A DNA stretch of 64,000 bases from Alkalihalobacillus sp. LMS6 (GCF_024362765.1 NZ_CP093302.1:678001-742000); one strand, 5' to 3'. Counted from the first letter of the stretch, positions 15,830 through 24,318 are shown. Notes: generated from the sequence alone by a model not told the origin. A program made the numbers and translations.

Positions 15830-16599
15830 GCGCAAGGCTCTCGTTTCAAGAAACAGGTAATAAGGACAGCCCCCTCCTCTTCTTTATTCATGGTGGAGGG
15901 GTGAGTCGATGGATGTGGCAAAAGCAAGTTGATTACTTTACTACGTATCACTGCATTGCTGTGGATTTGCCTGAACATGGCCAGAGTAGAGAGGCTGGGA
16001 ATTTTTCAATCGAGCAGAGTGCAAAGCAATGCTTTTCCTTAATAGAGGAAAAGGCAGCCAATAAAGCTGTTCATCTTATTGGGTTCTCACTCGGGGCCCA
16101 AGTTGCGATTGAAATGTTATGTCAGCATTCTATTCGAATCACTTCTGCAATGATTAACAGTGCCCTTGTGAGTCCGTCATCATTATTAAACAGGAGTGTA
16201 GCCTATACTGCTCAATTCGCGCTCCCTCTGGCAAAGTGGGAAAGGTTCGCTAAAGCACAAGCAAAAATGTTGTCCATACCAGATGACCAATTTCAAATTT
16301 ATTTTCACGAATCGAAACAGATGCGAGCACAGACATTTGCTCGTGTGATGAAAGAAAATTCATCCTTTTTTATCCCACCGTCTTTTCGCAGTGTATCGAC
16401 GAGAATGCTCGCAACCGTCGGTGAAAAAGAATCTCGTCTCATGCGTAAATCACTACTTGACTTGACCTATGCAAATGAACACTGTCAGAACCTTACGATA
16501 AAAGGGTATGGTCACGGCTATAGCCTTGCTAACCCAAAGGCTTTTAATAAACTTCTTCAACGGTGGGTTGAAAAAGAAGAATGGTGGGATGACAATTGA
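15826..16599 (+). CDS. Alpha/beta hydrolase
   Basis: Predicted 257-residue soluble hydrolase. The oxyanion-hole motif FIHGGGVSRWMW lies near residue 23, the nucleophile elbow GFSLG near residue 85, and the catalytic His in GYGHGYSL near the C-terminus. The GTG start at 15826 has GGAG six bases upstream and overlaps the preceding stop. Its own stop overlaps the TTG of the next gene. The substrate is unknown. Confidence 0.8.
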   Translation: MSARLSFQETGNKDSPLLFFIHGGGVSRWMWQKQVDYFTTYHCIAVDLPEHGQSREAGNFSIEQSAKQCFSLIEEKAANKAVHLIGFSLGAQVAIEMLCQHSIRITSAMINSALVSPSSLLNRSVAYTAQFALPLAKWERFAKAQAKMLSIPDDQFQIYFHESKQMRAQTFARVMKENSSFFIPPSFRSVSTRMLATVGEKESRLMRKSLLDLTYANEHCQNLTIKGYGHGYSLANPKAFNKLLQRWVEKEEWWDDN

Positions 16600-17333
16600 G
16601 ACACATCATCGCAACAGAAACAGCTGATCAGTGGAAGAAACAAATGAAAATGAAAGAGCAGCTTGAGGATGAATTTAACCTTTTTTGTGAAAAAGTGAAC
16701 GATGCGTTTTGTATTGTTGAAAAACCGAATACAATCATTTGGACGCCTGCAAAACATGTCATGAATACATTTTCGACAGTACCAGTCCCAGCTTTTACGA
16801 GAGAAAATCAAATCTATCTTACTGGTGATCTTTCAGAGTGGTCGAGTTATTTTCTGCAACTTTTAACAAAACCCCCTCAAACCAATGTAAAGCAGTATTT
16901 TGAGCGTTTTAATCGAAAAAGTTTGTTGACGATAGTAGGGCATGAATGGATGCACCATTCGAATTTATTTGTTGATGATTTTGACGATGGAAGAGAAGAT
17001 GAGATATGGTTTGAAGAAGGAATGTGTGATTATATCGCGCGAAAGTGCCTATTAACGGAAGCCGAGTTTGAAGAAGTTGTAGATGTTGAACAAACACTCG
17101 TACATCAATATGCAGAAGAGTTTCCTTTTTTTACAATTGATCAATTTGGGCAAACAACGTATGCAGAATCGACGACGAAGGTTATGTACGCATATTGGAA
17201 GAGTTTTTTAGCTATCAAAGATATTTTAGAATCAGGTAATTATCTTCATATTCTTGATGTGTTTAACCGGTATCAAGACTGGCATAAACAAGGAAGAGCA
17301 GGAAAACTCTTCGATTACTTAATGGCAAAATAA
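16596..17333 (+). CDS. Putative zinc metallopeptidase (HExxH, gluzincin-like)
   Basis: Predicted 245-residue protein without a signal peptide. A zinc-binding HEWMH motif lies near residue 111, and a downstream EEGMCDYIA, about 30 residues later, offers the third ligand Glu as in gluzincins. The remainder is helical. I do not recognise a named family. The TTG start at 16596 overlaps the previous stop (TTGA), so translation depends on the hydrolase gene. The peptidase role rests only on the motif. Confidence 0.6.
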   Translation: MRHIIATETADQWKKQMKMKEQLEDEFNLFCEKVNDAFCIVEKPNTIIWTPAKHVMNTFSTVPVPAFTRENQIYLTGDLSEWSSYFLQLLTKPPQTNVKQYFERFNRKSLLTIVGHEWMHHSNLFVDDFDDGREDEIWFEEGMCDYIARKCLLTEAEFEEVVDVEQTLVHQYAEEFPFFTIDQFGQTTYAESTTKVMYAYWKSFLAIKDILESGNYLHILDVFNRYQDWHKQGRAGKLFDYLMAK

Positions 17334-17369
17334 AGAAAAGCACATCCTCTTTCTAAATGAGGATGCGCT
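17333..17369. terminator. Bidirectional terminator
   Basis: AGCACATCCTC (17339-17349) pairs with GAGGATGCGCT (17359-17369) with one mismatch. It lies between convergent genes. Confidence 0.6.
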
Positions 17370-17378
17370 GCTATTGAA

Positions 17379-18830
17379 TTAGAATGGGAACTCCCTTCGT
17401 CCGCTTTGAACTCCAACCCATTGGAAGGTAGTGAATTTATCGAGGGCCCATTCACCACCGAAACGCCCAAGTCCAGAGGCTTTTTCTCCACCGAAAGCAA
17501 CATGTGCTTCATCATTAACGGATTGATCATTTACATGAATCATACCGGTATTGATTTTTCTGGCGACGTCCATACCGCGGAAGCGATCGGTTGTGAAGAC
17601 GGAACCACTCAGACCGTATGGGGTATCGTTAGCTATATCAATGGCTTCTTGTTCAGACTTCACTTTAATAATTGGCGCAACGGGACCGAAAAGTTCAGTT
17701 TTTGCAACGGTCATCTTAGCGTTGACATTCGTTAAAACCGTTGGTGCAAAAATGGCACCTGTTGCAGATCCTCCAGTTTCAACAGTAGCGCCTTCTTCAC
17801 GCGCCTGATCGACTTGTTCTGTTAAATGGTTTAGTTGATCTTGATTAATGATAGGTCCAACAATGACGTTTTCATCTGCAGGATCTCCTGTCGGTAATTC
17901 GTTAGTACGCTGAATAAATTGTTCAACAAACTCATCGTGAACGTTCTCGTGAACAAGGATGCGATTTAGCGACATGCAAATTTGTCCTTGATGAAGAAAT
18001 TTACCGAAAATCGCGGCATCAACAGCAGCCTCAACATCTGCATCTTCTAGCACGAGCATAGCGTTATTTCCACCTAATTCTAACGTCGTTTCTTTTAAGT
18101 GCTTACCCGCAATCTCTGCGATGTGACGACCTACTTCTGTTGAACCAGTAAATGAAATCAGCTTTGGAACTGGATGTTCGACAAACGCATCACCAATTTC
18201 TGACCCTCGTCCTACGACAACATTTAAGACACCAGCTGGAAAGCCAGCTTTTTCAAAGAGATATCCGAAAAGTAATCCTGCACTAACAGGTGTATCTGAA
18301 GCAGGTTTCAGTACAGCTGTATTTCCAGTTGCAAGGGCTGGTGCAATCGAACGCATCGCTAAATGGAACGGGAAATTCCAAGGACCAATAATACCAACAA
18401 CGCCTTTAGCTTTTCGATAGACGTAGTTTTCTTTATTTTCATTTTCAGAAGGTAAAATTTGGCCGTTCATTCGAGTCGGATAGGTCATTGATTCTTCTAT
18501 AACAAGACGTGCTGAATCAAGTTCTGCTTGGGCTTTAGCTACTGTGCTTCCTGATTCTTTTACAAGCCAATCAATAATCACTTCTTTTTCATCTTTTAAC
18601 ACATGAAGCAATTTATGAAATCGATTACGTCGCTTCGATGGAGCTGAATTTGCCCATTGAGGCTGCGCTTGAAGCGCTGCTTGGTAGGCATCATCTAAAT
18701 CTTCTTCATTTGCAGATTGAATAATTTGTATCGTATCTTCTGTATAGGGATTTTTATTTTCAATTGTTTTATCGCTACGGCCTGTTAGCCATTCACCGTT
18801 AATATATTGTTTATCTTGTGGAAATGTCAT
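17379..18830 (-). CDS. NAD(P)-dependent aldehyde dehydrogenase (YfmT-like)
   Basis: Predicted 483-residue cytosolic enzyme of the aldehyde dehydrogenase superfamily. Visible motifs are IGPWNFPFHLAMRSIAPAL (cofactor), FTGSTEVGRHI, the general-base segment LELGGNNAMLVLED, and the catalytic Cys in HQGQICMSLNRI near residue 277. ELFGPVAPIIKV and GGEKASGLGRFGG follow. The HQGQICM context and overall match resemble B. subtilis YfmT, an aromatic aldehyde (vanillin) dehydrogenase. Substrate is therefore a guess. The ATG at 18830 has AGGAGG eight bases upstream; the longer frame has no better start. Confidence 0.85.
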   Translation of the reverse strand: MTFPQDKQYINGEWLTGRSDKTIENKNPYTEDTIQIIQSANEEDLDDAYQAALQAQPQWANSAPSKRRNRFHKLLHVLKDEKEVIIDWLVKESGSTVAKAQAELDSARLVIEESMTYPTRMNGQILPSENENKENYVYRKAKGVVGIIGPWNFPFHLAMRSIAPALATGNTAVLKPASDTPVSAGLLFGYLFEKAGFPAGVLNVVVGRGSEIGDAFVEHPVPKLISFTGSTEVGRHIAEIAGKHLKETTLELGGNNAMLVLEDADVEAAVDAAIFGKFLHQGQICMSLNRILVHENVHDEFVEQFIQRTNELPTGDPADENVIVGPIINQDQLNHLTEQVDQAREEGATVETGGSATGAIFAPTVLTNVNAKMTVAKTELFGPVAPIIKVKSEQEAIDIANDTPYGLSGSVFTTDRFRGMDVARKINTGMIHVNDQSVNDEAHVAFGGEKASGLGRFGGEWALDKFTTFQWVGVQSGRREFPF

Positions 18831-18999
18831 AAAACTTGTCCTCCTCTTAAATGTCGTCCTTACCACACTTATTCCCAGTGGAGGCAGCAATCAAACTGGG
18901 AGAGAATTCCGTCTTAAAACGAACAAAAAAGAAGCTAAAACATAATTTTAGCTAATTGTAAATAAGCTTGAACGATTTTTTACTGGAAAATGGAAGGAT

Positions 19000-19080
19000 A
19001 TTCATTAATTTAATCGAATAAAGGGAGAAGTGAATGGTTATTCATTAAACCGTTGACGTTTTGCGGTTTAAAATTACATT
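19000..19080 (+). promoter_or_regulatory. Promoter and operator-like repeats upstream of the AimR-like gene
   Basis: A 7-bp inverted repeat, TAAACCG (19046-19052) and CGGTTTA (19064-19070), encloses TTGACG (19053-19058). That hexamer can act as a -35 with TACATT (19075-19080) as -10, spacer 16. In addition, ATTCATTAA occurs at 19000-19008 and 19040-19048, 40 bases apart. The design suggests a repressor or autoregulator that binds across the -35 element. Confidence 0.5.
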
Positions 19081-19103
19081 AAACAGGGTGGATTTATTGA
19101 CTT

Positions 19104-20180
19104 ATGCATAATGAGATTATAGAAAGATATCAATTAGATCGTAAAAAGATTGAGCGTGATGGTATTGAGTATTTAGTCAGTTGCGGGGATATGATTGATT
19201 TTGAGCAAATCGTCATTCTGTTGGAAGCTTTCTTTGAAAGTTCTGAGGCACGGAAACAAATGGCAACTTACTGCCGTACTACAAAAAGCCGAGCAAGTAT
19301 TAAAGCAGCATTTGAATACACATCACTGTACAATTTAGATGCGGAACAAGATTATTTATTCGAGATGTATCAGCTAGATGAAGAATTGAAAGAACATGTA
19401 TTCGTTTATAAACTCGCAAAAGAATCAAAGAAACTTCAGGGTTCCGCACCAATGATTATGGAAAAGGCACGTATTTTATATGGACAAGTAGATGATGATT
19501 CGTTAAAACTTAAGCTTGATTTAATCATACAATATGAGTTATTAATAAGTAACCAAGCTTCAGGTGCTAAATTTTATGAAAGTATGCTTTTAAAATTACG
19601 TCAGTTAAAACCAAATTACGTAAAGACTGTATTACTTACAAGGTTAATTCACTACTACTCTCGTTCTCTTTTTATTGAATCAAATGATTGGGAAGAAGCT
19701 GAGAAAAATTGTTTGGCTAATATCGTCAACCCACTTGCCCCACCCGTATTTAAAGGAAGCGCTCACCATATAGCTGGTTATATAGATGCGTTATCACATA
19801 AAGGGGAGCGAGGGGTAAAACATTTATGGCGTGCGGTCGATTTTTATCAAATGACAGAAAATTTCGATGTTGTTAATAAGCTGAAGACAAAGGGTATTCC
19901 ATTTTGCTTAAATTTAAATCAGCAAGACTACCCAAAAGAGTTATGTTTTGAGAATGTCACTCATGCAGAGCAGGCTCATTATTACATTGTGCGAGATGAG
20001 CGGAGTAAAGCGGAACATGTCTTGAAAGAGTTGTTAGCAAATGATGAAACATGTTTTAGAAGCAATTTATATTGGGCATATTTAAAACGAGATGCCGCGC
20101 ACTTGCTCCAATTGGCATGTGATTACAAACGAAATGCATTTGAGTTGAATTTAATTAAAACGTTTGCAAAAAGAATGTAA
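19104..20180 (+). CDS. AimR-family (arbitrium-like) peptide receptor/regulator
   Basis: Predicted 358-residue helical-repeat protein, near the 378 residues of phage phi3T AimR. The N-terminal region ends with MATYCRTTKSRASIKAAFEYT, resembling the phi3T segment after its HTH. The C-terminal AEQAHYYIVRDERSKAEHVL resembles the phi3T peptide-binding TPR region. AimR senses a short phage peptide and controls lysogeny in known phages. The N-terminus is about 20 residues shorter than AimR, and an in-frame stop just upstream fixes the start. There are no phage genes within the window. DNA binding is unproven. Confidence 0.7.
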   Translation: MHNEIIERYQLDRKKIERDGIEYLVSCGDMIDFEQIVILLEAFFESSEARKQMATYCRTTKSRASIKAAFEYTSLYNLDAEQDYLFEMYQLDEELKEHVFVYKLAKESKKLQGSAPMIMEKARILYGQVDDDSLKLKLDLIIQYELLISNQASGAKFYESMLLKLRQLKPNYVKTVLLTRLIHYYSRSLFIESNDWEEAEKNCLANIVNPLAPPVFKGSAHHIAGYIDALSHKGERGVKHLWRAVDFYQMTENFDVVNKLKTKGIPFCLNLNQQDYPKELCFENVTHAEQAHYYIVRDERSKAEHVLKELLANDETCFRSNLYWAYLKRDAAHLLQLACDYKRNAFELNLIKTFAKRM

Positions 20181-20190
20181 GGAAGTGGGT

Positions 20191-20250
20191 ATGGCTAAGC
20201 TTGTCGCATTGTCGAGGAGCTTTTTTCTTTTCAATAAAGGTCTCAAGTGA
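20191..20250 (+). CDS. Candidate 19-residue peptide downstream of the AimR-like gene
   Basis: A 19-codon frame starts ten bases after the aimR-like stop, with GGAAG upstream. It encodes a basic, hydrophobic peptide. Arbitrium precursors are encoded at this position, but they are usually about 40 residues with a secretion signal, which is absent here. The same stretch contains a weak hairpin with six T and could be only a terminator. Confidence 0.2.
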   Translation: MAKLVALSRSFFLFNKGLK

Positions 20251-20312
20251 TTATAACTACTAAATAAGGGGAACGGTTTCAAAAAGAATAAAACAATGAG
20301 AGGAGTCATTTG

Positions 20313-20861
20313 ATGAACGTCGCTATTCTTTGCGGAAGTTTGCGCAAGCAATCGTATAACCGAAAATTACTGAATACGATCAAACATTATGCACCAACTC
20401 ACTGGACGTTTAACGAAATTCCTATTGGCTCGATCCCGTTTTACAATGCAGACATTGAAGAAAATGGTGATCCTAAAGAAGTGACAACGTTAAAAGAAGC
20501 AATAAAACAAGCAGATGGTGTGTTAATCGTGTCTCCAGAATACAATAACGGCATGCCAGCAGCGATAAAAAATGCCTTGGACTGGGCGGCAAGCCCTCCA
20601 GCTGAGTCGCCTTTGCCGAAAAAACCTTTTGCTCTCGCAGGTGCTTCGCCACAGGGAGCAGGGACGGTACAAGCTCAAACACAAATTAGACAGACCCTCA
20701 TTGCTATTGATGCGCATGTCATGCCCGGACCGAAAATATTAGTCGGTCGGGTTCATACTCGCGTTGGAGAAGATGAAGAGATGATCACAGATGAATCGAC
20801 GGTCAAACGAATTAAGAACTATGTGAATGTTTTTGATGACTGGATGAAGACGTTTACCTAA
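20313..20861 (+). CDS. NADPH-dependent FMN reductase
   Basis: Predicted 182-residue flavodoxin-fold reductase. The phosphate-binding GSLRKQSYNRKLL near residue 8 and the SPEYNNGMPAAIKNALDW signature near residue 77 are diagnostic of the ChrR/azoreductase-like FMN reductases that reduce quinones, azo dyes or chromate. GAGAGGAG lies about eight bases before the ATG at 20313. The gene stands alone, ending in a strong bidirectional terminator. Confidence 0.85.
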   Translation: MNVAILCGSLRKQSYNRKLLNTIKHYAPTHWTFNEIPIGSIPFYNADIEENGDPKEVTTLKEAIKQADGVLIVSPEYNNGMPAAIKNALDWAASPPAESPLPKKPFALAGASPQGAGTVQAQTQIRQTLIAIDAHVMPGPKILVGRVHTRVGEDEEMITDESTVKRIKNYVNVFDDWMKTFT

Positions 20862-20870
20862 TAATTGTGC

Positions 20871-20907
20871 AAAAAGCCTAATTCTTATTTCGGAATTAGG
20901 CTTTTTT
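20871..20907. terminator. Bidirectional terminator
   Basis: AAAAAGCCTAATTC (20871-20884) pairs with GAATTAGGCTTTTT (20893-20906). It serves the FMN reductase gene and the convergent thioredoxin-like gene, whose 3' end overlaps it. Confidence 0.85.
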
Positions 20908-21219
20908 CAATTGTTCAAACTGACGCTGTAACTCTTCCATTCGAATAAAGCGACTTGCCCGATACCATTCTCTCCCTTTAACAAAAATTAAAATGGTAGG
21001 GACCGTAAATACTTCATACTGGCTAGGAACCGCTTCGGCATCGTCTAAATGGACGTAGGCTGTTGAAATAAACGGGTAATGGATTAATTGCTCCTCTACT
21101 TTTGGCCATAAGGCGTGGCAAACCGAACAATTTTCTTTAGAGAGATAAACGAGCGCAACATGATGTTTTTCAACAAACTCGTTTAGATCGCTCGTGGTGT
21201 GTATATTGTGAATCGACAT
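20896..21219 (-). CDS. Thioredoxin-family protein (CSVC active site)
   Basis: Predicted 107-residue cytoplasmic thioredoxin-fold protein. The redox motif is CSVC near residue 31 rather than the classical CGPC, with the cis-Pro segment FTVPTILIF near residue 72. Such proteins act as bacillithiol- or thioredoxin-linked reductases, but the partner is unknown. The ATG at 21219 is eight bases from AAGGATG. It is divergent from a YdjM-like membrane protein. Confidence 0.75.
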   Translation of the reverse strand: MSIHNIHTTSDLNEFVEKHHVALVYLSKENCSVCHALWPKVEEQLIHYPFISTAYVHLDDAEAVPSQYEVFTVPTILIFVKGREWYRASRFIRMEELQRQFEQLKKA

Positions 21220-21316
21220 GATCATCATCCTTTTCTTACTGTTTTACAAATAAAACTACATACGTATGTTCGTGTTTGTGATAAAATGAATCGTTGTCAC
21301 AATAGAGGAGGGAACG

Positions 21317-21793
21317 ATGACTGGAAAAACACATCTTATTGGCGGCATTGCTGCATGTCAAGCAGCAGATATATTGCTTTTTAACAACGATGGTTCATTT
21401 GGTTTCTATGCTGCTGGATTTATTGGTGCTCTTATACCCGATATTTGCCATACTCATTCAAAGATTGGACGAAGATTACCAGTTTTGTCCAAAGTCATTG
21501 GATCCATTTTCGGACATCGAACGTTTACCCACAGCTTGCTGTTTCTTTTATTAACAAATCTTCTTTTCCTTTATTTCTTTCCTGAGCAAGAAGCGATTCG
21601 AATTGGCTTTTTAATTGGGATGATTTCGCATTATGTCTTGGATGCCATGACAGTTCGAGGCATACGGCTTTTTTACCCTGCATCGCTTCGGTTTCGCATC
21701 GCGAAGCTTAGAACAGGCGGTAAGATAGAGGGGTTTTTCTTGGTCTGTTTGACGCTATTTATTTGTTGGTTGTACCTACGTTACCAAATGTAA
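21317..21793 (+). CDS. YdjM-like membrane-bound metal-dependent hydrolase (DUF457)
   Basis: Predicted 158-residue inner-membrane protein with about four helices. The family features GKTHLIGG at the N-terminus, LIPDICHTHSKIGRR, FGHRTFTHSLLF and MISHYVLDAMTVRGIRLFYP are all present; their His and Asp residues are the proposed metal ligands. GAGGAGG lies upstream of the ATG at 21317. The known E. coli homologue YdjM is an SOS-regulated membrane protein of unclear substrate. Confidence 0.8.
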   Translation: MTGKTHLIGGIAACQAADILLFNNDGSFGFYAAGFIGALIPDICHTHSKIGRRLPVLSKVIGSIFGHRTFTHSLLFLLLTNLLFLYFFPEQEAIRIGFLIGMISHYVLDAMTVRGIRLFYPASLRFRIAKLRTGGKIEGFFLVCLTLFICWLYLRYQM

Positions 21794-21917
21794 TTTGTAA
21801 ATTATATTGATTATTAAATAATACTTGTTATAATTAATGGAGTGTATAAGCATAGATTGTACAAATTTGGAGAAACGTATACGTATACTGATGCTCCCAT
21901 GAGAAAGGAAGATGTCA

Positions 21918-22640
21918 ATGGTTGCCGAAAAGGCCATTGAACTTCAAGGTGTTACATATAAAATCGATGGAACAACGATTTTAAATCAAATTGATGGTTC
22001 ATTTTATAAAGGTAGAATTACGAGTCTTGTCGGTCCTTCAGGTGCAGGGAAAACATCGTTGTTTCGATTGTGTAATGGCATGCGAACAGCAACCGAAGGC
22101 ACCATTCAGTACAATGGAAAATTGTTATCAAGCTATGTGCCAACAGAATTACGGAAAAAGGTTGGAATCGTGTTACAGCAAGCGACGATGATTAACGGGA
22201 CAGTGAGAGAAAATCTTGTCTTACCTCTTACGTTGGCAAATGAACAGTTGAAAGACGACGCCGTCAAACAATCGTTAGAGGAAGTCGGGCTTGCTGCTTC
22301 AACGATGACGAAGCAAGCAAAAGAATTATCAGGCGGTCAAAAGCAAAAGTTATCAATTGCTCGAACGTTGTTAAATCAACCAGACGTCCTGTTATTAGAC
22401 GAAATTACGTCATCATTAGATCGCGTTTCCGTCCGAGAGATTGAGCATTTAATCGAGCAAATTCATGAACGGTATGGAACAACTATTGTTTGGATTACAC
22501 ACCAAATTGAGCAAGCAAAACGATTATCCCACGACAGTTGGGTGATGATGGATGGTCAATTAGTTGAGCACGGTACAACGCGAATTCTTGATCATCCTCA
22601 AGATCCGCGCGTCATTGAATTTTTGAAGGAGGAACGATAA
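21918..22640 (+). CDS. fetA: ABC transporter ATP-binding protein FetA-like
   Basis: Predicted 240-residue ABC ATPase. Walker A is GPSGAGKTS near residue 37, the signature is LSGGQKQK near residue 135, and Walker B is VLLLDEI near residue 157. The ATG at 21918 has GAAAGGAAG seven bases upstream; the ATG at 21912 is too close. Its stop overlaps the start of fetB (TAATG), so the two are coupled. In E. coli, FetAB exports iron and protects against peroxide stress. Confidence 0.8.
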   Translation: MVAEKAIELQGVTYKIDGTTILNQIDGSFYKGRITSLVGPSGAGKTSLFRLCNGMRTATEGTIQYNGKLLSSYVPTELRKKVGIVLQQATMINGTVRENLVLPLTLANEQLKDDAVKQSLEEVGLAASTMTKQAKELSGGQKQKLSIARTLLNQPDVLLLDEITSSLDRVSVREIEHLIEQIHERYGTTIVWITHQIEQAKRLSHDSWVMMDGQLVEHGTTRILDHPQDPRVIEFLKEER

Positions 22641-23386
22641 TGAGTCTGATCTCGCTCGTACTGACACTCATCTTTGTTCTCATCCCGCTTCTATTGTCAC
22701 AAACATTAAAATTAGGGTTAAATCGGGATATTGTTGTCGCAACTATTCGATCAATCGTGCAATTATTAGCTGTTGGCTACGTGTTACAGTTTGTGTTCGA
22801 CTCAGAGAGCTATTTATATATTGGCTTAATGATCGCATTAATGATTGGTGCGGCTACTCAAAATGCACGAAAAAAAGGAAAGTCGATAAACGGAATTACG
22901 TGGAAATTAATTGTTACGTTTTTGTCCATCCAATTTTTAACGCAAGGGATATTATTAGGCTTATCGATTACACCAGCAACGGCGCAATATATTATTCCAA
23001 TAAGCGGAATGGTTATCGGAAATTCGATGGTGCTAGGCATTTTGTTTTTAAATCGATTTACAGCTGAAGTTGAAGCACGGCATGATGAAGCTGAACTCAT
23101 TTTAAGTTTAGGTGGAACACCAAAACAAGCGATTCATAAACAATTAATTTCATCGATTCAAGCAAGTACAATTCCTACCATTGAAAGTCAAAAGACAATC
23201 GGACTTGTACAGTTACCTGGGATGATGAGTGGGCAAATTATTGCGGGAGCGGATCCTGTGCAAGCGGTATTGTTTCAGCTACTGATCTTATTTTTATTAC
23301 TAACAACTGCAATTGTAACAAGCATTATGTTAGGCTTTTTATCTTATCCAACATTGTTTAACGATCAGATGCAATTAAAGCAGTAA
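22640..23386 (+). CDS. fetB: ABC transporter permease FetB-like (UPF0014)
   Basis: Predicted 248-residue membrane protein with about seven helices, the usual length of the UPF0014 family. The hallmark PGMMSGQIIAGADPVQAVLFQLLILF lies near residues 193-218, shown here in two parts: PGMMSGQIIAGADP and VQAVLFQLL. IIPISGMVIGNSMVLG near residue 115 is also conserved. It is the membrane partner of the ATPase encoded immediately upstream. Iron export is the function known for the E. coli pair. Confidence 0.85.
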   Translation: MSLISLVLTLIFVLIPLLLSQTLKLGLNRDIVVATIRSIVQLLAVGYVLQFVFDSESYLYIGLMIALMIGAATQNARKKGKSINGITWKLIVTFLSIQFLTQGILLGLSITPATAQYIIPISGMVIGNSMVLGILFLNRFTAEVEARHDEAELILSLGGTPKQAIHKQLISSIQASTIPTIESQKTIGLVQLPGMMSGQIIAGADPVQAVLFQLLILFLLLTTAIVTSIMLGFLSYPTLFNDQMQLKQ

Positions 23387-23418
23387 CAAAAAAACATGGT
23401 TATCCATGTTTTTTTGTT
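23385..23418. terminator. Bidirectional terminator after fetB
   Basis: AACAAAAAAACATGG (23385-23399) and CCATGTTTTTTTGTT (23404-23418) form a perfect 15-bp stem with a TTAT loop. Confidence 0.9.
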
Positions 23419-23435
23419 GTGTTTATTACGTTGTC

Positions 23436-24173
23436 TTAGTCATTTTTACGAAAATCAAACCCTTGTTTTTCCAAGCTTTGACTTGTTTGCGGAATTCCCT
23501 TGTCATGACTGTAATAGCGAGCTACGGTTTCCGTCCACGTTTTTTGGATTGGGCGAGACTGCATATACGTTTTTATCGCATCTTCGTATTGCTGAATCGC
23601 TTCAAGTTGATCATGTTGGTAGGATTCTTTATGATAAAAAGCATGAACTGGCAAACGAGGTTTACGTTCATTGATTTCGTCAGGATAGCCAATCACAAGA
23701 CCGACGATTGGAAAAACATATTTAGGAAGATCTAGAACATTCACAATCTCTTCTGAACGTGTACGAATCGCACCAATTGGTACAATTCCAAGGCCCATTG
23801 ATTCTGCGGCGGCGATGGCATTTCCCATTGCAATGCCAACGTCAGTCGTCCCAACAAGTAAAGTATCGACATTTTCGGCAGCTTCAAAAGATTGCCCATC
23901 GGCTTCTAGTGCTTGATTAATGCGGTGGAAATCTAAATTAAACGATAGAAAAACAGGTGCTTGATCAATCCATGGTTGTCCAATAATCTCAGATAGCTTC
24001 TTTTTCTTGTCGACGTCAGTGACCCCCACAATGCTAAGCTGTTGCGCATTTCCCCATGTAGGTGCTGCTTGAGCCGCCTCAATAATGGCTTGAAGCTGTT
24101 CTTCTTTAATAGGGTCAGGTAAGTAGTTGCGGACTGAATAATGATTTTTTAACGTAGCTATGGTTTCGTTCAT
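23436..24173 (-). CDS. NADPH-dependent nitro/flavin reductase (NfrA family)
   Basis: Predicted 245-residue FMN-dependent oxidoreductase, close to the 249 residues of B. subtilis NfrA. The N-terminal NHYSVRNYLPDPI is the FMN-phosphate Arg motif of nitroreductases. AIAAAESMGLGIVPIGAIR near residue 130 and VGLVIGYPDEINERKPRLP near residue 170 follow NfrA. A ribosome binding site (GGAGGG) precedes the ATG at 24173. The family reduces nitro compounds, FMN and peroxide. It is divergent from a DUF899 gene, with matching palindromes near both starts. Confidence 0.85.
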   Translation of the reverse strand: MNETIATLKNHYSVRNYLPDPIKEEQLQAIIEAAQAAPTWGNAQQLSIVGVTDVDKKKKLSEIIGQPWIDQAPVFLSFNLDFHRINQALEADGQSFEAAENVDTLLVGTTDVGIAMGNAIAAAESMGLGIVPIGAIRTRSEEIVNVLDLPKYVFPIVGLVIGYPDEINERKPRLPVHAFYHKESYQHDQLEAIQQYEDAIKTYMQSRPIQKTWTETVARYYSHDKGIPQTSQSLEKQGFDFRKND

Positions 24174-24191
24174 TTCTTATCCCTCCTATAG

Positions 24192-24298
24192 TTGTTATAA
24201 CAAAAACAAGCTTGAGAAGCATCTGAAACGCTTTGTCCACATTTTTGTACTTTTAGATTGAATTTTCAGTCAAGTAACAGCTATACTTGTTTTAACAA
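24192..24298. promoter_or_regulatory. Twin palindromes in the nfrA-like/DUF899 intergenic region
   Basis: TTGTTATAACAA (24192-24203) lies next to the nfrA-like start, and TTGTTTTAACAA (24287-24298) lies just before the DUF899 gene, right after a TATACT (24282-24287) that can be its -10. The shared TTGT-N4-ACAA core suggests one regulator for both promoters. Confidence 0.4.
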
Positions 24299-24318
24299 AA
24301 GGGAGAGGAGGCAAGCAG

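Noticed and set aside
17406-17735. Plus-strand open frame of 109 codons
   Set aside because: It is antisense to the aldehyde dehydrogenase, whose motifs are fully intact on the other strand.
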